NCBI GenBank assembly: GCA_022316685.1
Contig: JAKJHU010000330.1
Span: forward strand, 52,501-116,500
Direction: 5' to 3'
DNA: 64,000 nucleotides
Source: Progne subis subis
Taxonomy: Eukaryota > Chordata > Aves > Passeriformes > Hirundinidae
Below are positions 10,960 through 22,570 of this stretch, in pieces. The notes under the pieces were generated by a model. The model was not told where the DNA came from. It did not search any database and was given only the letters and a program-made list of their open reading frames with translations. Every line of letters starts with the position of its first letter. Positions within the stretch are counted from its first letter, which is position 1. The translations under genes and the position numbers were made by a program.

Positions 10960-11787
10960 ATGGCACGTGTCGGAGCCGTGAGCGACGTCAGCGTCCTGCT
11001 GGCTGCACTTGCCCTGCTGCTGGCCACGGTGGCTGTCCGCTGGGTCATTGGCCACCGGGCACGGCAGGGCCGGCAGGCCGGGACTCGGAGGCCGCGCAAG
11101 CAGCTCGGGGGCCGGGCCAGGGGCCCAGGCAGGAGCCCAGGAGCCCCTGTGGCTGCCAGGGCCTCCGGGCCTGGCGCAAGCCCTCGGAAGCGTCCCGATG
11201 CTCCCGCCACTTGCCCCAAGGGAGCCGGCAGCTGCGGCCTCTGCGTCAGCGTGGCCAAGGAGCTGCAGGGGCTGATGCTGCTGCTGCGGGCTCACCACGG
11301 GACATGGGCTCCGCTTCATCCTGCCATGTGGCGGGCGCTGTGGGTGCACCTGCAGCAGCTGGGCAAGCAAGGCCTTCGGCATTGCTGTGCCTCGTCCTGC
11401 TGCTCCGGGTGCTTCCGTGTCTCTGGCTGGCTTATCCCAGCCAGAGGGGCCATTCCTGGTACAGCTTCCAGCCCTTCCAGGCGCCTGTGCGGCTGCACAG
11501 ACAGCCCTGCCCCGGGCTCTGCTGGGCTCTGGGCCAGCAGAGAGGCCAGGCAGGGCTGGCCATGGCTGGGAACAGGCCCTGAGCCCTGCAGGAGGATGGA
11601 GCTGGGCCACATCCAAACTGCCCCACAAACCTGGGCTGAGCAGCCAGGGCTGGCAATTGCTGGGGACAGACGCTGGGCTGAGTCCTGCCCCTGCACGCTC
11701 ACTCAGCCTGAGATGGACACTGATGGTTTCTGTGGCAGGCTCTCTCAGCCCAGCCCAGCTCCCTCCAAGCTCTGCCAGCTGCCCTGA
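10960..11787 (+). CDS. Unrecognised single-exon ORF, N-terminal membrane segment
   Basis: An ORF of 275 codons starts at the first ATG downstream of a good TATA box. Residues about 9-30 (Val/Leu/Ala-rich, ending in VRWVIGHR) form one likely membrane helix or signal anchor. It is followed by a strongly basic Arg/Gly/Pro-rich segment (residues about 32-80), a Cys-containing SCGLC stretch, and a predicted helix with KELQGLMLLLR and several Trp residues (residues about 95-140). The rest is Pro/Ser/Gly-rich and may lie beyond the real coding end. No family is recognised. The long frames on the other strand here reflect GC content. The CRE/TATA promoter and intronless form suggest a testis-type gene or a retrogene, which is inference. 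It could also be a pseudogene of a multicopy family. Confidence 0.4.
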   Translation: MARVGAVSDVSVLLAALALLLATVAVRWVIGHRARQGRQAGTRRPRKQLGGRARGPGRSPGAPVAARASGPGASPRKRPDAPATCPKGAGSCGLCVSVAKELQGLMLLLRAHHGTWAPLHPAMWRALWVHLQQLGKQGLRHCCASSCCSGCFRVSGWLIPARGAIPGTASSPSRRLCGCTDSPAPGSAGLWASREARQGWPWLGTGPEPCRRMELGHIQTAPQTWAEQPGLAIAGDRRWAESCPCTLTQPEMDTDGFCGRLSQPSPAPSKLCQLP

Positions 11788-12589
11788 GCTCTCGGCAGCA
11801 CCAAGGGCCTCTCCCCAGCACAGCCCAGCCGGCTCTGGCCCCACAGCTCTGCTCAGGGCAGGCTGCTCTGGGCAGGGGCCCCACGGCCTCAGCCCCTCGG
11901 AAGGGCACAGCAGCAGCTGCAGCTCAGACAGGACTCAGCCCCAGCCATGGGCAAGGTGCTGGGGCCAAGGGAAAAGGAGGCTCCCTGTGTGCCCTGCTCC
12001 CCTCTCCCTGAGGTGCTGAGAGCTCTGCAGCCCCTGCTGCCATCCCATCTGCCCAGACCAGCACAACAGCCCCAGCCTTGGGGCCCTCAAGAGCTGCTCG
12101 TGCTCCAGGCCCAGGGCCCATCCCAAAGCTGGGGCAGCCAGAAAGCTGTGCCCATTTCTGTTCATTCCTGCTCTGATGAGGATGGATCCTCAGCCCTTTG
12201 GAGGTTGCTGATGAATTTTACGACTCCAGAGACCTCTTCCTTCTTGAACTCTTCAGTTACAGAGTTCATTGAGAAAAGCTCATAACATTTGTTCAAAAAA
12301 AAAACAAGTAAGAAAAGTGCCTGGGAATGATTTAAGTTTTCAATTCTTCTGTGGTCAATTAGACAGATTTCAGAAGTTTATTCGAGTGAATGTTCTATAT
12401 TGAAAACAATGCAGAGAGAACTCTTTTGTCCTGTTTTTTTTTCCTTTTTATCAATTGATATCAGCAATGTTCAACTGATATTGACGTCCAGCACCTTCTT
12501 CTGCAGTCTGAATAGATGTAAAAATCAAGACCCTTCATGGCTGACAATCAATCAGACTTTGTCCCCAACCCTCCCCACCAATTCTCTCA
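11788..12589 (+). other. GC-rich then AT-rich non-coding DNA
   Basis: An open frame at 11947-12285 (Pro/Gln/Ser-rich) lies just downstream of the 10960 ORF and could be its 3' region, but nothing in it is recognisable. From 12290 the composition turns AT-rich, with an A run at 12296-12304 and no signal. Confidence 0.3.
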
Positions 12590-13195
12590 TCCAACCCTTG
12601 GCACTCCTATGGATCAGGAATGGTGCTGCCATCAGGAGCAGGGCAGTGATTCTTTCCCTGTGCTCAGCTCTGGTTGCGCAGCACCTCAAATATTGTGCCT
12701 AGTTCTGAACCCCCCAGTTTAGGAAGGACATGGACTGGTGGGAGCGTGTCCAGAGAAGGGCAACAAAGCTGGTGAGTGGTCTCTAACAGAAGTCCTGTGA
12801 GGAGCAGCTGAGGGAGCTGGGGTTGTTTATCCTGGAGAAGAGAAGGCTCAGGGGAGGCTTCATCACTCTCTACGACTCCCTGACAGGAGGGTGCACCTAG
12901 ATGGGGGTCGGGCTCTTCTCCCAGGGAACAGTGACAGGACAAGAGGACATGGCCTTAAGCTGCAACAGGGGATGTTTATGCTGAACGTTAGGAAATATTC
13001 TTCCCAAAATGGTGACTGGGCATTGGAATGGGCTGCCTAGGGAGGTGGGTGGGTCATTGTCCCTTGGCAGTGTTTCAGGAATGACTGGATGTGGCACTCA
13101 GTGCCGTGGTCTGCCTAAGAAGGTGGTGTTGGGTCACAGGTTGGACTTGATGCTCTCCAAGGTCTTTTCCAAGCCTGCTTGATTCTCTGATGATG
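12590..13195 (+). repeat. CR1 LINE 3' end
   Basis: The 3' end of the CR1 reverse transcriptase gene and its 3' UTR. It includes the AAGGACATGGA, CTGGAGAAGAGAAGG and TTGGACTTGATG phrases and ends in a GATTCTCTGATG tail close to the CR1 terminal motif. Sense orientation, 5'-truncated, with stops in every frame. Confidence 0.85.
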
Positions 13196-13640
13196 GTGAC
13201 ACTGCAGGGCCCTGGGGAAGCAAGGGGCCATTGTGACACTGAGGGACCTGGTGGCACTAAGAGGACCAGAGTGACATTGTGCATGATATGTCACCAATAG
13301 AGCCAAGGGGCCATTGTGACACTGTGGGGCTAAATGCAAGCAAGGAAACCCATGGTGACACTCTGGGGCCTGGTGGAACCACAGAGGCCACTGTGACACC
13401 GTGGAACCAAGGAGATCATTGCTGCGCTGCCAGACCTCATGGAACAAAGGATCCATTGTGACACCCCAGGGTCATGGCGGCCCAAGGCACCATTGTGACA
13501 CTGTGGGGCCCAAGGATCCAAGGGACTTTGTGACACCAAGGGGTCCCCACGGAACCAAAGGCACACTATGACACTGGGAAGCCTCATGGAATCATGGAGA
13601 CCATTGTGACAGTCTAGGGACACAAGGAACCGTGGTGACA
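13196..13640 (+). repeat. Degenerate minisatellite with a CATTGTGACACT core
   Basis: About ten irregular units of roughly 35-50 bp, each with a form of CATTGTGACACTG followed by GGGGCC and a GGAACCAAGG-like segment. It lies exactly between two CR1 3' ends. A related array in the opposite orientation is at 44506-44760. Confidence 0.7.
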
Positions 13641-14247
13641 CTAAGTTGGCTGGAAGTGTTAATCTGCTGGAGGGTAGGAGGGCTGTGCACAGGGCCTGGA
13701 CAGGCTGGATGCAGGAAGTCAAATCCAACAATGTGAGGTTTAACAAGTCCAGATATTGAGTCCTGCACTTTGGCCACAACAACCCCTGAAGTGGTGCAGG
13801 CTGGTGACAGAGTGGCTGGACAGCAGCCAGGCAGAAAGGGACTTGCAATGGACCTGATGGACAGCAGGCTGCACATGAGCCAGCAGTGTGCCCAGGTGGC
13901 CAGAAGGCCAATGGCTCCTGGCCTGGATCAGGGACAGTGTGGGCAGCAGGAGCAGGGCAGTAATTCTTCCCTGTGCTCAGCACTGGTTGGGCAGCACCTC
14001 GAGTGCTGTGTCCAGTTCTGCGCCCCCAATTAAGAAAGGACATGGAGGGGCTGCAGCGTGTCCTGAGAAGAACAACAATGCTGGTGAGGGGACTGGAACA
14101 CAAGTCCTGTGAGGAGAACCTGAGGAAGCTGGGGTTGTTTATCCTGAAGAAGAGGCTCAGGAGAGACAAGGCAGTGTCAGGGCAGAGGTTGGACTTGATG
14201 ATGTCCAAGGTCTTTTCCAAACTGGCTGATTCTGTGATTCTCTGAAA
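13641..14247 (+). repeat. CR1 LINE 3' end (second copy)
   Basis: Sense CR1 from the CTGGAGGGTAGGAGGGCTGT phrase through the GACAGCAGGCTG and GAGCAGCACC-type regions to the doubled GATTCTGTGATTCTCTG tail at 14226-14242. A 3' end of a different length from the first copy. Confidence 0.85.
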
Positions 14248-15712
14248 CCACCCTTGCAGCAGTTGCAAGATAAGCCTTGGACCTTCTCTTCAGAAGGTGC
14301 CAGCAGCCCAGGTCCCTCAGCTTCCCCTCACAGCACCAAAGCCCATCATGTCAGTCCTGCAGGAGCATGCAGAAAATTCCTGAAGCACATGAAGGATGAT
14401 CCTGCTCCCAGCGGACATTCCCATGGGTGTCAACTGAGGAACTGAAATGGGGAGTGGGGCCAGAGAGGAATGGGCAACCAGGGATGGGCTGTTTGCAGCG
14501 GAGGGAACAGGGAGGGGCAAAAATAAGAAATTTGCACCAGGAAGGGGAAAGAAAGCCAAGGTTAAGCAAAGGAAATGCTGAGGGCAGTTTGGGGGTGGCT
14601 GCCAGGCAGCCCTGGCTCTGAGCAACAACATCTGCAGTGGCACAGGAAATTCACAGCTCATGGGAACAAACTTTCTGGCTGACTTCAGAGGCCACCACAA
14701 CCCTGAGTGGTTTCCCTCCTGTCCCCCAGCCCTTCCTGGCCCCAGGGGCTGATGATGGCATTTGTGCTCCCTCAGGTTCATCTCCCCACACCAACACCAT
14801 GGGGGTGCTCACGCCTGCTCTGGGCAGTGCACACAGGGGCTCCTGAGCCAGTGCTGCCGTGTCTGTGCCTGCAAGGATGCGGCACCTGTGTGAGCTAGGG
14901 AGAGGCCAGGGCTGCAGAGGGGGGATGTTGTTGGCAGGTGCATGAGGACGCTGTGGGACGCTGCCCTGGGGTGTCCAGCACAGTGGGGATGGATCAGCCC
15001 CTGCTCTGCTGCTCCTTCCCATCTCCCCCAGGCACCTTGCAGAGCCCCTGCCATGCTGTTTGCCCCCAGCCTGCCCACGGCCACCCTGGGGCTGCTCACG
15101 GGGCTTTTCTCTGCTGAGCATTGGCCTGGGCGTGTTCTGGAGAGAGCCTGGGCAAGGAGCCTGGAGCCCCCAGGCCCTGCCCTGAGGCGTCAGCGCTGCC
15201 CCAGCAGTGCCCATGGCCTGTCCCTGCTGCAGCCCCGGCACTGCCACCCCCAGCACTGTGCCCAGCCCCGAGAGCACTCAGGCCCTACAGCAACACCAGG
15301 GCCAGGAGGGCAGCGGATCAGGGCCACGGGAGCAGCACTGGCAACACCAAGTGCTGCTGCTCCTGGGCACAGCTGCTGTGCCAGCACTGAACTGCCCCCA
15401 GCTCTGCACACAGACATTGCCGCTGCAGCTCCAGAGAAGGGAACAAAAGGGGGATCTCTGCAGAAAACTTGCCTGGGAGATCCTTGAGTTCCTTTAAAGC
15501 CACCAAGAGTGCAGCCCCTCCTTGAAACACTCTGTGGCAAGAGGGAAGGTGGAGATAAACAAAATGAGAAATATCCCAAGGAATGGCTTTTCTCTGTGGA
15601 CAAGAATAAAACTATAAGACAAAGGAAATACAACCATAGCTAAATTTAGTAGAAGAATTAAAGGGTGACTTTTATTACCAGTGATTTGCAGAAATTGGTC
15701 ATCACTTTAATA
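14248..15712. other. Unassigned DNA downstream of the olfactory receptor relic
   Basis: Gene-sized frames on both strands are low-complexity (Pro/Ala/Gln-rich) and conflict with each other. No splice-consistent exon, RNA gene or repeat family was recognised. It may hold 3' flank of the olfactory receptor gene on the minus strand. Confidence 0.3.
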
Positions 15713-16640
15713 TTACTGAAACCATCCAGTCATCAGTCTCCTCACTGCAGCCTTGAGCTCCTGGTTCCTCAGGCTGTAGATGAGGGGGTTCAGGGCTGGA
15801 GGCACCACTGAGTACAGAACTGACAGGGCCAGATCCAGGGATGGGGAGGAGATAGAGGGGGGCTTCAGGTAGGCAAACATGACAGTGCTGAGGAACAGAG
15901 ACACCACGGCCAGGTGAGGGAGGCAGGTGGAAAAGGCTTTGTGCCGTCCCTGCTCAGAGGGGATCCTCAGCACAGCCCTGAAGATCTGCACATAGGAGAA
16001 AACAATGAACATAAAACAACCAAGTGCTAAACAGGCACTAATTGCAATGAGCCCAAGTTCCCTGAGATAGGATTTGGAGTAGGAGAGCTTGAGGATCTCT
16101 GGGATTTCACAGAAGAACTGGCCCAGGGCATTGCCATGGCACAGGGGCAGGGAAAATGTATTGGCCGTGTGCATGAGAGCATTGAGAAAGGCACTGGCCC
16201 AGGGCAGCTGCTGCCATGTGGGCACAAGCTCTGCTGCCCAGGAGGGTCCCGTAGTGCAGGGGTTTGCAGATGGACACGTAGCGGTCATAGCTCATGATGG
16301 TCAGGAGGGAAAATTCTACTGAGATGAAGAACATAAAGAAAAAGACCTGTGCAGCACATCCTTTGTAGGAGATGTGCTGGAGTCCCAGAGGGAATTGTGC
16401 ATGGCTTTGGGGACAGTGGTGCAGATGAAGCCCAGGTCGGTGAGGGCCAGGTTGAGCAGGAAGAAGAACATGGGCGTGTGCAGGAGGTGGCTGCAGGCTA
16501 CGGCGCTGATGATGAGGCCGTTGGCCAGGAGGGCAGCCAGGGAGATGCCCAGGAAGAGGCAGAAGTGCAGGAGCTGCAGCTGCCGCGTGTCCTGCAAATG
16601 GCAGCAGGAGGAAGTGGCTGATGGAGCTGCTGTTGGACAT
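15713..16640 (-). pseudogene. Olfactory receptor pseudogene, OR14-like
   Basis: The relic spans about 309 codons, the normal size for an odorant G-protein-coupled receptor. It starts MSNSSSISHFLLL at 16640 and ends at a TAA at 15713. Signature segments appear in order: PMFFFLLNLALTDLGF (TM2), MSYDRYVSICKPLHY at the TM3/cytoplasmic border, KAFSTCLPHL before TM6, and PALNPLIYSLRN in TM7. The MSNSSS start and CKPLHYGTLL are typical of the expanded avian family 14 receptors. At least three frameshifts are needed to follow it: after the N-terminus, between TM2 and TM3, and after TM3. Almost no nonsense codons occur within the frames. It is therefore a young pseudogene, or a gene damaged by indel errors in the assembly. 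It is intronless in the coding part, as is usual. Confidence 0.9.
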
Positions 16641-17466
16641 TTGCTGAGAATAGACATGGAAATCTGTAAAAAAGCAATCATGAAATGGTTCAGTTTGGAG
16701 AGGACTTTCAATATCCCAGCACAGCTTGGTGGCACTTTCCCCCCCCACTTGCCTGCCCAGGGCTCTGCTGCCTGGAGCTGTCCCTGCCTGCAGCTGCTTC
16801 CCTGTGCCCAGGGCTGGGCCCTGCCAGTGCTGCCAGAGCCCAGCCCAGCCCTGGGTGCTCAGCTCTGCCCTGCAGAGCCCTCCCAGCTCAGGCACTGCCC
16901 AGGGGCAGCTCTGGCTCTGCAGGCTCTGATGGCAACCTCGGAGCAAGCCTGAGGAGGCTGGAAAAGTGACACTGGTGCTGCCTGCAAGGGACCCTCTGCT
17001 GATTTCTGTCACTGCCTGGTTTATTAAGATCTGACAGAAAATTGTTTTTATTTTTCTCAACCTGAACTGAGAGATGAATATCTATGTGCAATTTCCCCTT
17101 CAGGCAATACAGAGCGGTAGATTAAAAAAAGCAGGATTTTTAATTTCATGTAGCCCCTGCCTTGCTGTGCTCCCTGTATAATCTACTTGGAAATGTTCTG
17201 GAGTTTAAATGTCACGCTGAGAGCAGTCCCTGAACAATGCAGCATCCTCACCACACAAGAAGAACATTTCCACTCCTTACCAGCTGTCTCCTGCCACCCA
17301 GATCTTGTCCCCCAGTGCTGTGAGCAGCTCCCAGGGCTGGCTGAGAGCTGTCCCTGGCAGGCAGCAGAGTCCCTGGCCCAGCACAGCGCCCTGGGCTGCA
17401 GGACCCTGCTCTGCAGGACAGCCCTGGGCACCCCTGGCTGCTCTCCACAAGAGAGAATCAGAGAAT
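16641..17466. other. 5' flank of the olfactory receptor relic
   Basis: No gene seen. Contains a C run at 16739-16747 and GC-rich low-complexity sequence to about 16930, then an AT-richer stretch. The minus-strand promoter or 5' UTR of the receptor would lie here. Confidence 0.3.
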
Positions 17467-18299
17467 GTACTCACAGAGTCTGTAGGCATTGGGATGTTGC
17501 AGCTTTAGGAGATCCCTGCAGGAGCTGCAGCTGCCTTGTCCTGCAGGCAGAGGTTCCTGTGTCAAGGGCTGGGAGTGATTCTCCCACAGTCACTTCTCAG
17601 CTCCTTCCCAGCCCTGAGTGATTGAAGCTCTCTGTGCCTGTGTGCTGTGCCCAGGGTGGCTGCAGGCAGTGCCCCCAGCCCTGTTAGGCTGGGAGAAGAG
17701 CGGCTCATCAAGAGAGATGTGTTTTTGAAGCTCTTCTTGGCTGCCAGGAGCTGCCTCTGTGCCAGGAGCCCAGCCCAGCTCAGCAGCACAGACACAGCAC
17801 AAGGACTTTAATGACCCTCTTGGGGCTTTGTGCTGAGGCCCTGAACATCAGTCCCTGAGAGGGAGCTGAAGAAACTTCACAAGAATTCCCAGTCAGAATC
17901 CAACTCCAAGTTTCTTGAAGTTTTAATGGGTCCCACTGAGGGACAGGACAGAGAAAGTGTCCCCAGGCCCCAGGCAGAGCAGAGAACTGGAGGCAGTTGA
18001 TGACAGGTGGGGACAAAGAGAAGCCAAGTCTTGGTGCACTGGGGAACAGCAGCCTCTGTGCCACCAAGGGCTGTGAGGAGACACCTTGTCCTGAGGCCCT
18101 GGGGCCTCCTGGCACAGCCCCAGCAAGGCTGGGCACTGTCAGCCCCTTGTGCTGCCCTCAGCATCCCCCTCACATGCCAGTGGCCTCAAGGATGTGCTGG
18201 AAGGAGTCCCTGGGGAGCCTTGGTCAGCAATGGCCCTGGGGGGCTCCTGAAGGCTTCCAGGGACTGCAGGTTTTTCAAAGGGCATTTTGTTTTTGCCTT

Positions 18300-18920
18300 A
18301 GATTCTCTGAGAGGTTTGTGCAATCATGTCCTCCAATTATCTGCTCTAATTAGTCCCTTGAGAGGCTTTGTTGGTAATGACACTCAGTGTGGCTCATTAA
18401 TACTTCAAGGAACTTCAGGTTTTAAAGGCACTTGCTGTTTTCCTTTTAAACCTGACTCAGTGAGAGACTCTGCAATCATGGCTCCAATTATCTACTTTAG
18501 TAAATCCCTTGGGATTCTCTTTCAGTAAATACAGTGTGGCTCATTAATACTTCAGGGTAGTCAAGGTATTGAAGAACTTTTTTTTGGCAGAAAACTGTCA
18601 AAAAAGAGTCTGAGAGGTTGTGCAATCATGGCCCCAATTATCTGCTTTAATTAGTCCCTTGATAATCTTACCCAGTAATAACACTCAGTGGGGCTCATTA
18701 ATGCTTCAAGGTACTCAGGATTAATTTAAGTACTTCTTTTGATACTGACTCTCTGAGAGGTTTTTGTGCAATCCTGGTCTCCAATTCTCTCCTTCATGGA
18801 TTCCATGAAGAGCCTGTATTGGGGATGGACCCCTGCGGGACCCATTGATGCATCAAGACACTTTGGGTTTTTCTTCTGACTTTGACTCCTGGAAAGGTTT
18901 GTGCAATCTCCTCTCAGGCC
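18300..18920 (+). repeat. Five-unit ~150 bp tandem array (copy 1)
   Basis: The phrase GAGAGGTTTGTGCAATCATGG recurs in varying form, with TGCAATC at 18319, 18471, 18621, 18767 and 18902 (periods 152, 150, 146, 135). Each unit continues with CAATTATCTGCTTTAATTAG and GGGCTCATTAATACTTCAAG-like segments. Units are diverged. Confidence 0.8.
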
Positions 18921-19639
18921 CTGAGGTTCCAGGGTTTAACACCAAATCCACCACGGGGCTCATCAGGACCAAGTCCTGACAAACCATGGCTCTGCCTTGA
19001 TTTCCCTCTGGTATGGTGCCATTCATTAGGAAGGTTTCCTGCTGTAGTTATGGAGAAGTATTTCAAAGAGCTTCTAAGAAATATGTATTCCTATCTTCAA
19101 GGGTGTATTTCATTACTGTTCTCATTACACAAGAGGTGATTGCAGCATTCTGTGGTTCATACTGAACCAGGGTCTCCCAAGGAGGTCTGGCCTGCTCAGA
19201 GAAACTGCTCTTTGTGGTCTGACTCAGTGTGGACAACCTTGCTCCACATTCCCCAACCCCATCCTCTCCCTCACCTGGGACCTGCTTCCTAGGAGACCTG
19301 GTTGCATATTAAGCAAAGAGGGATTTTTCTTCTTTTATTTTTGAAGCAATCTAAAACTCCTGAGTTTCCCCAGTGTAAAACAGAAACCCTCCTCAAGTGT
19401 GTGCCAAGCCCAAGGTGCCACCAAGAGCACTGCAGCCCTGCCCTGGGCCAGGAGTGAGGGGGGATCATCATCCCAACCTGCCCCTGGGCCATTGCAAGGG
19501 GCTGTGGCCATGGACACTGCACTGACCCCACTGCTGCCTTTGGATCCCTCATCCCTTCAAGTTTCCTTGGAAAGCACCCCAAGGACCCATTTCTGCAGCC
19601 AGGTTCTGTGGCCAGGGGGGATGTGGGGGGCTGCAGGTG

Positions 19640-19750
19640 GTCAATGCCCCATCCCTGGAAACATTCAAGTCCAGCTGGGACAGGGCTCTGAACAACCTGA
19701 TGTGGTGAAAGATGTCCCTGCTCATACCCAGGCCTGGACAAGAGGCCTGA
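19640..19750 (+). repeat. CR1 3' region fragment
   Basis: Contains ATCCCTGGAAACATTCAAG, GCTGGGACAGGGCTCTGA and AACCTGAT phrases of the CR1 3' UTR, in sense. A shortened match is at 40803-40860 in the second duplication copy. Confidence 0.6.
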
Positions 19751-20922
19751 GTGAGGCCTGAACAGCAGGCCCTGAGCCAAAGGTGACCTCTGCATCAACC
19801 TTCAACCAAAGGTTATCTTTGTATCTGCTCATTAGTGAAATATGCATGGTCATTAGCACTGTGACAGATGTATCCACTCATTAGTGAGACATGCATTGAC
19901 CTTGCTGTGTTTAGAAGCCAGACAAGGCCATGAAATCTGACATCTGGCCTTGTTTGGGGCTGGATGGTCAAAGTCACCTCCCTTGGTTCCTCCTTGGGCC
20001 CTGGCCAGGCTTTGGGAGGGACCCAAGAGGAGGATGAAACCAGCTGTTCCTGCCCTAGAAGTGCTGTCAGTTGGTTTATTCAGCACTATCAGAGCTGGGC
20101 CCTCTCCCAGCCAGGTTGGAGCCTCACCTGTGGCTGGAGGCACCTGCAGCAATTCCCAGTGTCTGGGAGTGGCTCTGCAGTCCTTGGCTGGGACAGCTTC
20201 CCCCAGCTGATGTGTGGGTGTGGGTGATGGGAAAGTCTGAGGGGAACTGGTGATGGATCTTTCTCAATCCCTGCAGGCAATCTTTGGTAGTGATGGTTGG
20301 GTGCATTGCTGAGCTGCTCCTTTTGTGCTCCTTTGCTGCTTTGAACTGCAGTAAATGACACTGATTCCTTCAGGTGGTGTTGGTGTCTTTGGTGCTGACC
20401 CTGCTCACTGCTAAATTAAAACTGGTGAAGTCTGGCCAGATCACATCAAAATGTCACTTTTTAAATGTAAATGTGAGGAACCAACCAAGTCTGAAATTCC
20501 TGGATGGGAAGCTCTTCTCCAGATCTTGCTGGCTTGGGAGTGGGCTGAGGTCAGAGCACCCTGTCAGTAGTGGGGCAGTTGGTTAAAAGAGGCTGAACTG
20601 CTGGATGTGTTAAAATGCATCTAAAAGTTGCATATGGAAAAAGGCAAAGAACTTGTGGGTTTGGGAAGATGAGGATGGATTTTGTTACCAGCACATTGGA
20701 AACAGCACCACAGAAGGAAGAATTGGTTTTGGAATGCTCCACATGGAGTGAGGGAAGGAAGGTTTAAATCTTGAGCTCAGAGTTCTTTGTGCAAGTGAAA
20801 TATAGTATTATAGTTATTATTAGTTGTAAGCTATTTCAAAATATACCATGATTTTTTATTTTTTTTTTCAATTTAATTAAAAATCAATAATGTGAAATAT
20901 TGCTGATTTTTTTTAGCTTTGG

Positions 20923-22425
20923 CTTTTATCATGAGTTAGCACAGTTTTGTTTTCTGGTTAGAGGGAAATGTGAAATGTTTTTCCCTGCCATCACCCCTGG
21001 TTTTGTGGGGGGAGGACAGGGACCCATCAGAAAGCTGGCCGGATATTGGCAGCTAAGTTGACCAATGGGAAATGTCGATGTGACTTCGGAGGGGACATTT
21101 TAAACTCATCTGCTGCTGATTGGTCTCTCTCTCGCTTTGGAATCAGCCATGAGGTAACATCGTGGGCGGTGGGCAGGCCCAGGCCGGGCCCCTGAGAGCT
21201 GCTGCCCACATGGGAGCAGCCTGGGTTGAGCCCTTTCACAGCTCTGTGGCAGCTCTGAACTGGGCCGGCCTGGATGAGACCGAGGGGGGAAAAAAGGACA
21301 TCTGCCAGCTTCCTCCATCAGCACAGCTTTGCATTTCCTACAGCTCATGCAGCCTGGCGCTTGCACATGGCCCTTGCAACCTCGGGCGGATTTAACCCTT
21401 TCCTAGCAACATGGAGCTTTTAAAGCACAACTCCTCCTTGAGAGAAAGAAGAAAGAAATCAGAGGGTACATAGGACAGGCACTGAATGAAGTCAGTTAGA
21501 TTAGAAGTGAAAGAACTAATAATATTGGTATAGGACTGATTAAGTGGACATTTTTAACCGGACTTCTCTAGGGTAAATTATGGAGAAATTGACTGTTGTT
21601 TGCACCATCTAAGTGATGTTGGGTAAAATGCTATACTAATCAAAATTGAGGACTGATGTAATTGAAATTTATTTAGGAACTTAAAGGCCCCACTCCTGGG
21701 TTAAAAGGAGGACTCAGCCTTTGAGACAAAGATGATTTTAGATTAGAAGAAGTATTTGTAAATAGTACCCCAGATGCACTGAGAGGCCTTGCTGATAGAA
21801 CATCACAGTCTGTGAAAACTCTGGGTGGCAGCAGATGTGTGACATTGGGAGCACTGGACTATTTTGTTGTGTGGCAAATATCTTCATAAAAAAATCTTAC
21901 AGAGACTCTTCTCCAAAAAGTATTGAGTAATTATGTCTAAATAGTGGAACTCACTGAAAATCTCAAGTTGTGTCTTTCTTTGTTGTTCAATAAGAAAGTG
22001 AATAGTTTTTTAAGAGAAGTGTGTTTTAAAGTGTCATTCTGTTTTAGATTAAGTTTTCTTTTTCTCAGGTTTTTTTTTTATTCTTTTAGTGTGTGTTAAT
22101 AAAAAAAAATTTGTTCATTTTTTAAGTTTAAGCCTGCACTTTTTTTTTTTTTTTTCCCCTCCTAATCTCTCCCCTCCAGAAAAGAGAATAAATACTAAAA
22201 GCCCTACATGAATTGGCGTTTCTGCCTGGTTTTATTAAATTAAAACCATTACACCTGTCATGGCAATCATCATAGGAAATCCAGCTGATTGGAAATGCAA
22301 TGGTGGACAAAGGTTTTAGTAGGGCCTGTCATAATAGACAAAGGGTGGTAGTTTTAAACTAAAGAAGGGAAGGTTCAGATAAGGGGAGATAAGGAGGAAA
22401 TTTTTGATGATGAGATTGGTCATAC
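20923..22425. other. Unassigned region with a possible promoter and AT-rich tail
   Basis: At 21030-21400 the DNA is GC-rich, with an ATTGG (inverted CCAAT) at 21118-21122. It is then AT-rich to 22425, with T runs at about 22068-22081 and 22140-22156. No coding exon was recognised. Confidence 0.3.
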
Positions 22426-22570
22426 ACCAGGACAGGTTCCCAGGGAGGTGCTCAATGCACCATCCCTGGAAACATCCAAGTGCAGCTGGGACAGGGCTCT
22501 GAACAACCTGATCTGGTGAAAGATGCCCTGCTCATGGCAGGGGTTTGGATGAGATGAGCACTGCAGAGCT
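22426..22570 (+). repeat. CR1 3' region fragment
   Basis: Sense CR1 phrases: CCAGGACAGGTTCCCAGGGA, ATCCCTGGAAACATCCAAG and AACCTGATCTGGT. The terminal tail is not seen. Confidence 0.65.

Larger units (their letters stand above)
17467..20922 (+). repeat. Segmental duplication, copy 1
   Basis: Collinear with 39041-42032 in direct orientation. Both begin at GTACTCACAGAG and end at AGCTTTGG, with a difference every 10-20 bases by eye. Copy 1 has about 445 extra bases (roughly 19247-19690). At both left edges the minus strand reads ACTCT|GTGAGTAC, a good splice donor, preceded by a CCTGCAG acceptor 41 bases upstream (exon candidates 17475-17515 and 39049-39089). The unit may therefore carry a non-coding 5' exon of the receptor family. 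No coding sequence was found in it. Confidence 0.85.

Noticed and set aside
10903..11844. 313-codon minus-strand ORF opposite the TATA-driven ORF
   Set aside because: GC-rich antisense openness; residues are low complexity with no domain, and the promoter points the other way.
13330..14268. 312-codon minus-strand ORF
   Set aside because: It spans a minisatellite and the antisense strand of a CR1, so it is not a gene.
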